Shown here in pieces: positions 6,190 to 6,262 of a DNA stretch of 6,262 nt. The notes under the pieces were generated by a model that saw only the letters and a program-made list of their open reading frames with translations, was not told the origin of the DNA and ran no database searches. Numbering within the stretch: position 1 is the stretch's first letter; each line of letters starts with the position of its first letter. The DNA comes from an uncultured Clostridium sp. (GTDB lineage: Bacteria; Bacillota; Clostridia; Clostridiales; Clostridiaceae). Position numbers and translations under genes: made by a program. The DNA lies in the NCBI GenBank assembly GCA_900548455.1, contig URKQ01000059.1, positions 1-6,262 of the forward strand, in the 5' to 3' direction.

Positions 6190-6262
6190 CCCTGTTCAGC
6201 TTTTTCAAAAGGAACCTTATGGTTCCCTTTGAGTATCTCTCCTTAACAAGGAGGGAACAGGG
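6190..6262. other. Potential three-way-junction RNA or inverted-repeat element, unassigned, may continue past the window
   Basis: CCCTGTTC (6190-6197) pairs perfectly with GAACAGGG (6255-6262). Inside lie two hairpins: 6206-6216 with 6221-6231 (one A-C mismatch, TTAT loop) and CTCCTT/AAGGAG (6239-6244 with 6248-6253, AAC loop). All three helices are mutually compatible, giving a three-way junction on either strand. I see no open frame of note here. The family is not recognised. An AAGGAGGG at 6248-6255 could also be a Shine-Dalgarno for a gene beyond the edge, hidden in the second hairpin. Confidence 0.55.

Noticed and set aside
6149..6262. End of an IS200/IS605-type or group I intron-like mobile element.
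   Set aside because: No transposase, TnpB or intron core is in the window and I recognise no family-specific end motif; the structure is reported without assignment.

Overview
The window is AT-rich, has tight Shine-Dalgarno sites of the AGGAG type, lipoprotein signal peptides with a Thr-Gly-Cys lipobox, and short hairpin-plus-T-tract terminators. Together these point to a low-G+C Firmicute, most likely a Clostridium or a close relative. The species cannot be told from the sequence. No transposase, integrase, tRNA, rRNA or CRISPR array is visible.

Layout. (1) Positions 1-1354, plus strand: the 3' part of a cytoplasmic PAS-REC-GGDEF protein, a predicted response-regulator diguanylate cyclase whose N-terminus lies before the window. 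(2) 1353-1379: a compact hairpin shared as a terminator by two convergent genes. (3) 4053 down to 1385, minus strand: two tandem paralogous subtilisin-like (S8) peptidases, both predicted lipoproteins. They are 47 nt apart with no terminator between them and probably form one operon (upstream copy 2746-4053, downstream copy 1385-2698). (4) 4054-4344: a 291-nt divergent intergenic region with a good sigma-A-like promoter facing each way. (5) 4345-6039, plus strand: a membrane diguanylate cyclase with one N-terminal membrane segment, an extracellular domain, seven further membrane helices and a cytoplasmic GGDEF domain. (6) 6040-6262: a non-coding tail holding a 16-bp terminator-like hairpin, then a densely folded segment (hairpin 6149-6188 and a three-way junction 6190-6262) that I cannot assign.

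Working together. Two genes make the second messenger c-di-GMP, one apparently phosphorylation/ligand-controlled and product-inhibited (I-site present), the other controlled from outside the cell and lacking the I-site. Between them sit two cell-surface proteases. Their placement beside a cyclase with an extracellular sensor suggests a surface proteolysis/c-di-GMP circuit, but this is inference from gene order only. The most concrete oddities are a sharply bounded 128-nt near-identical block shared by the two peptidase genes (gene conversion or partial re-duplication), complementary changes at subtilisin substrate-pocket positions in the two copies, and the structured element at the right edge.
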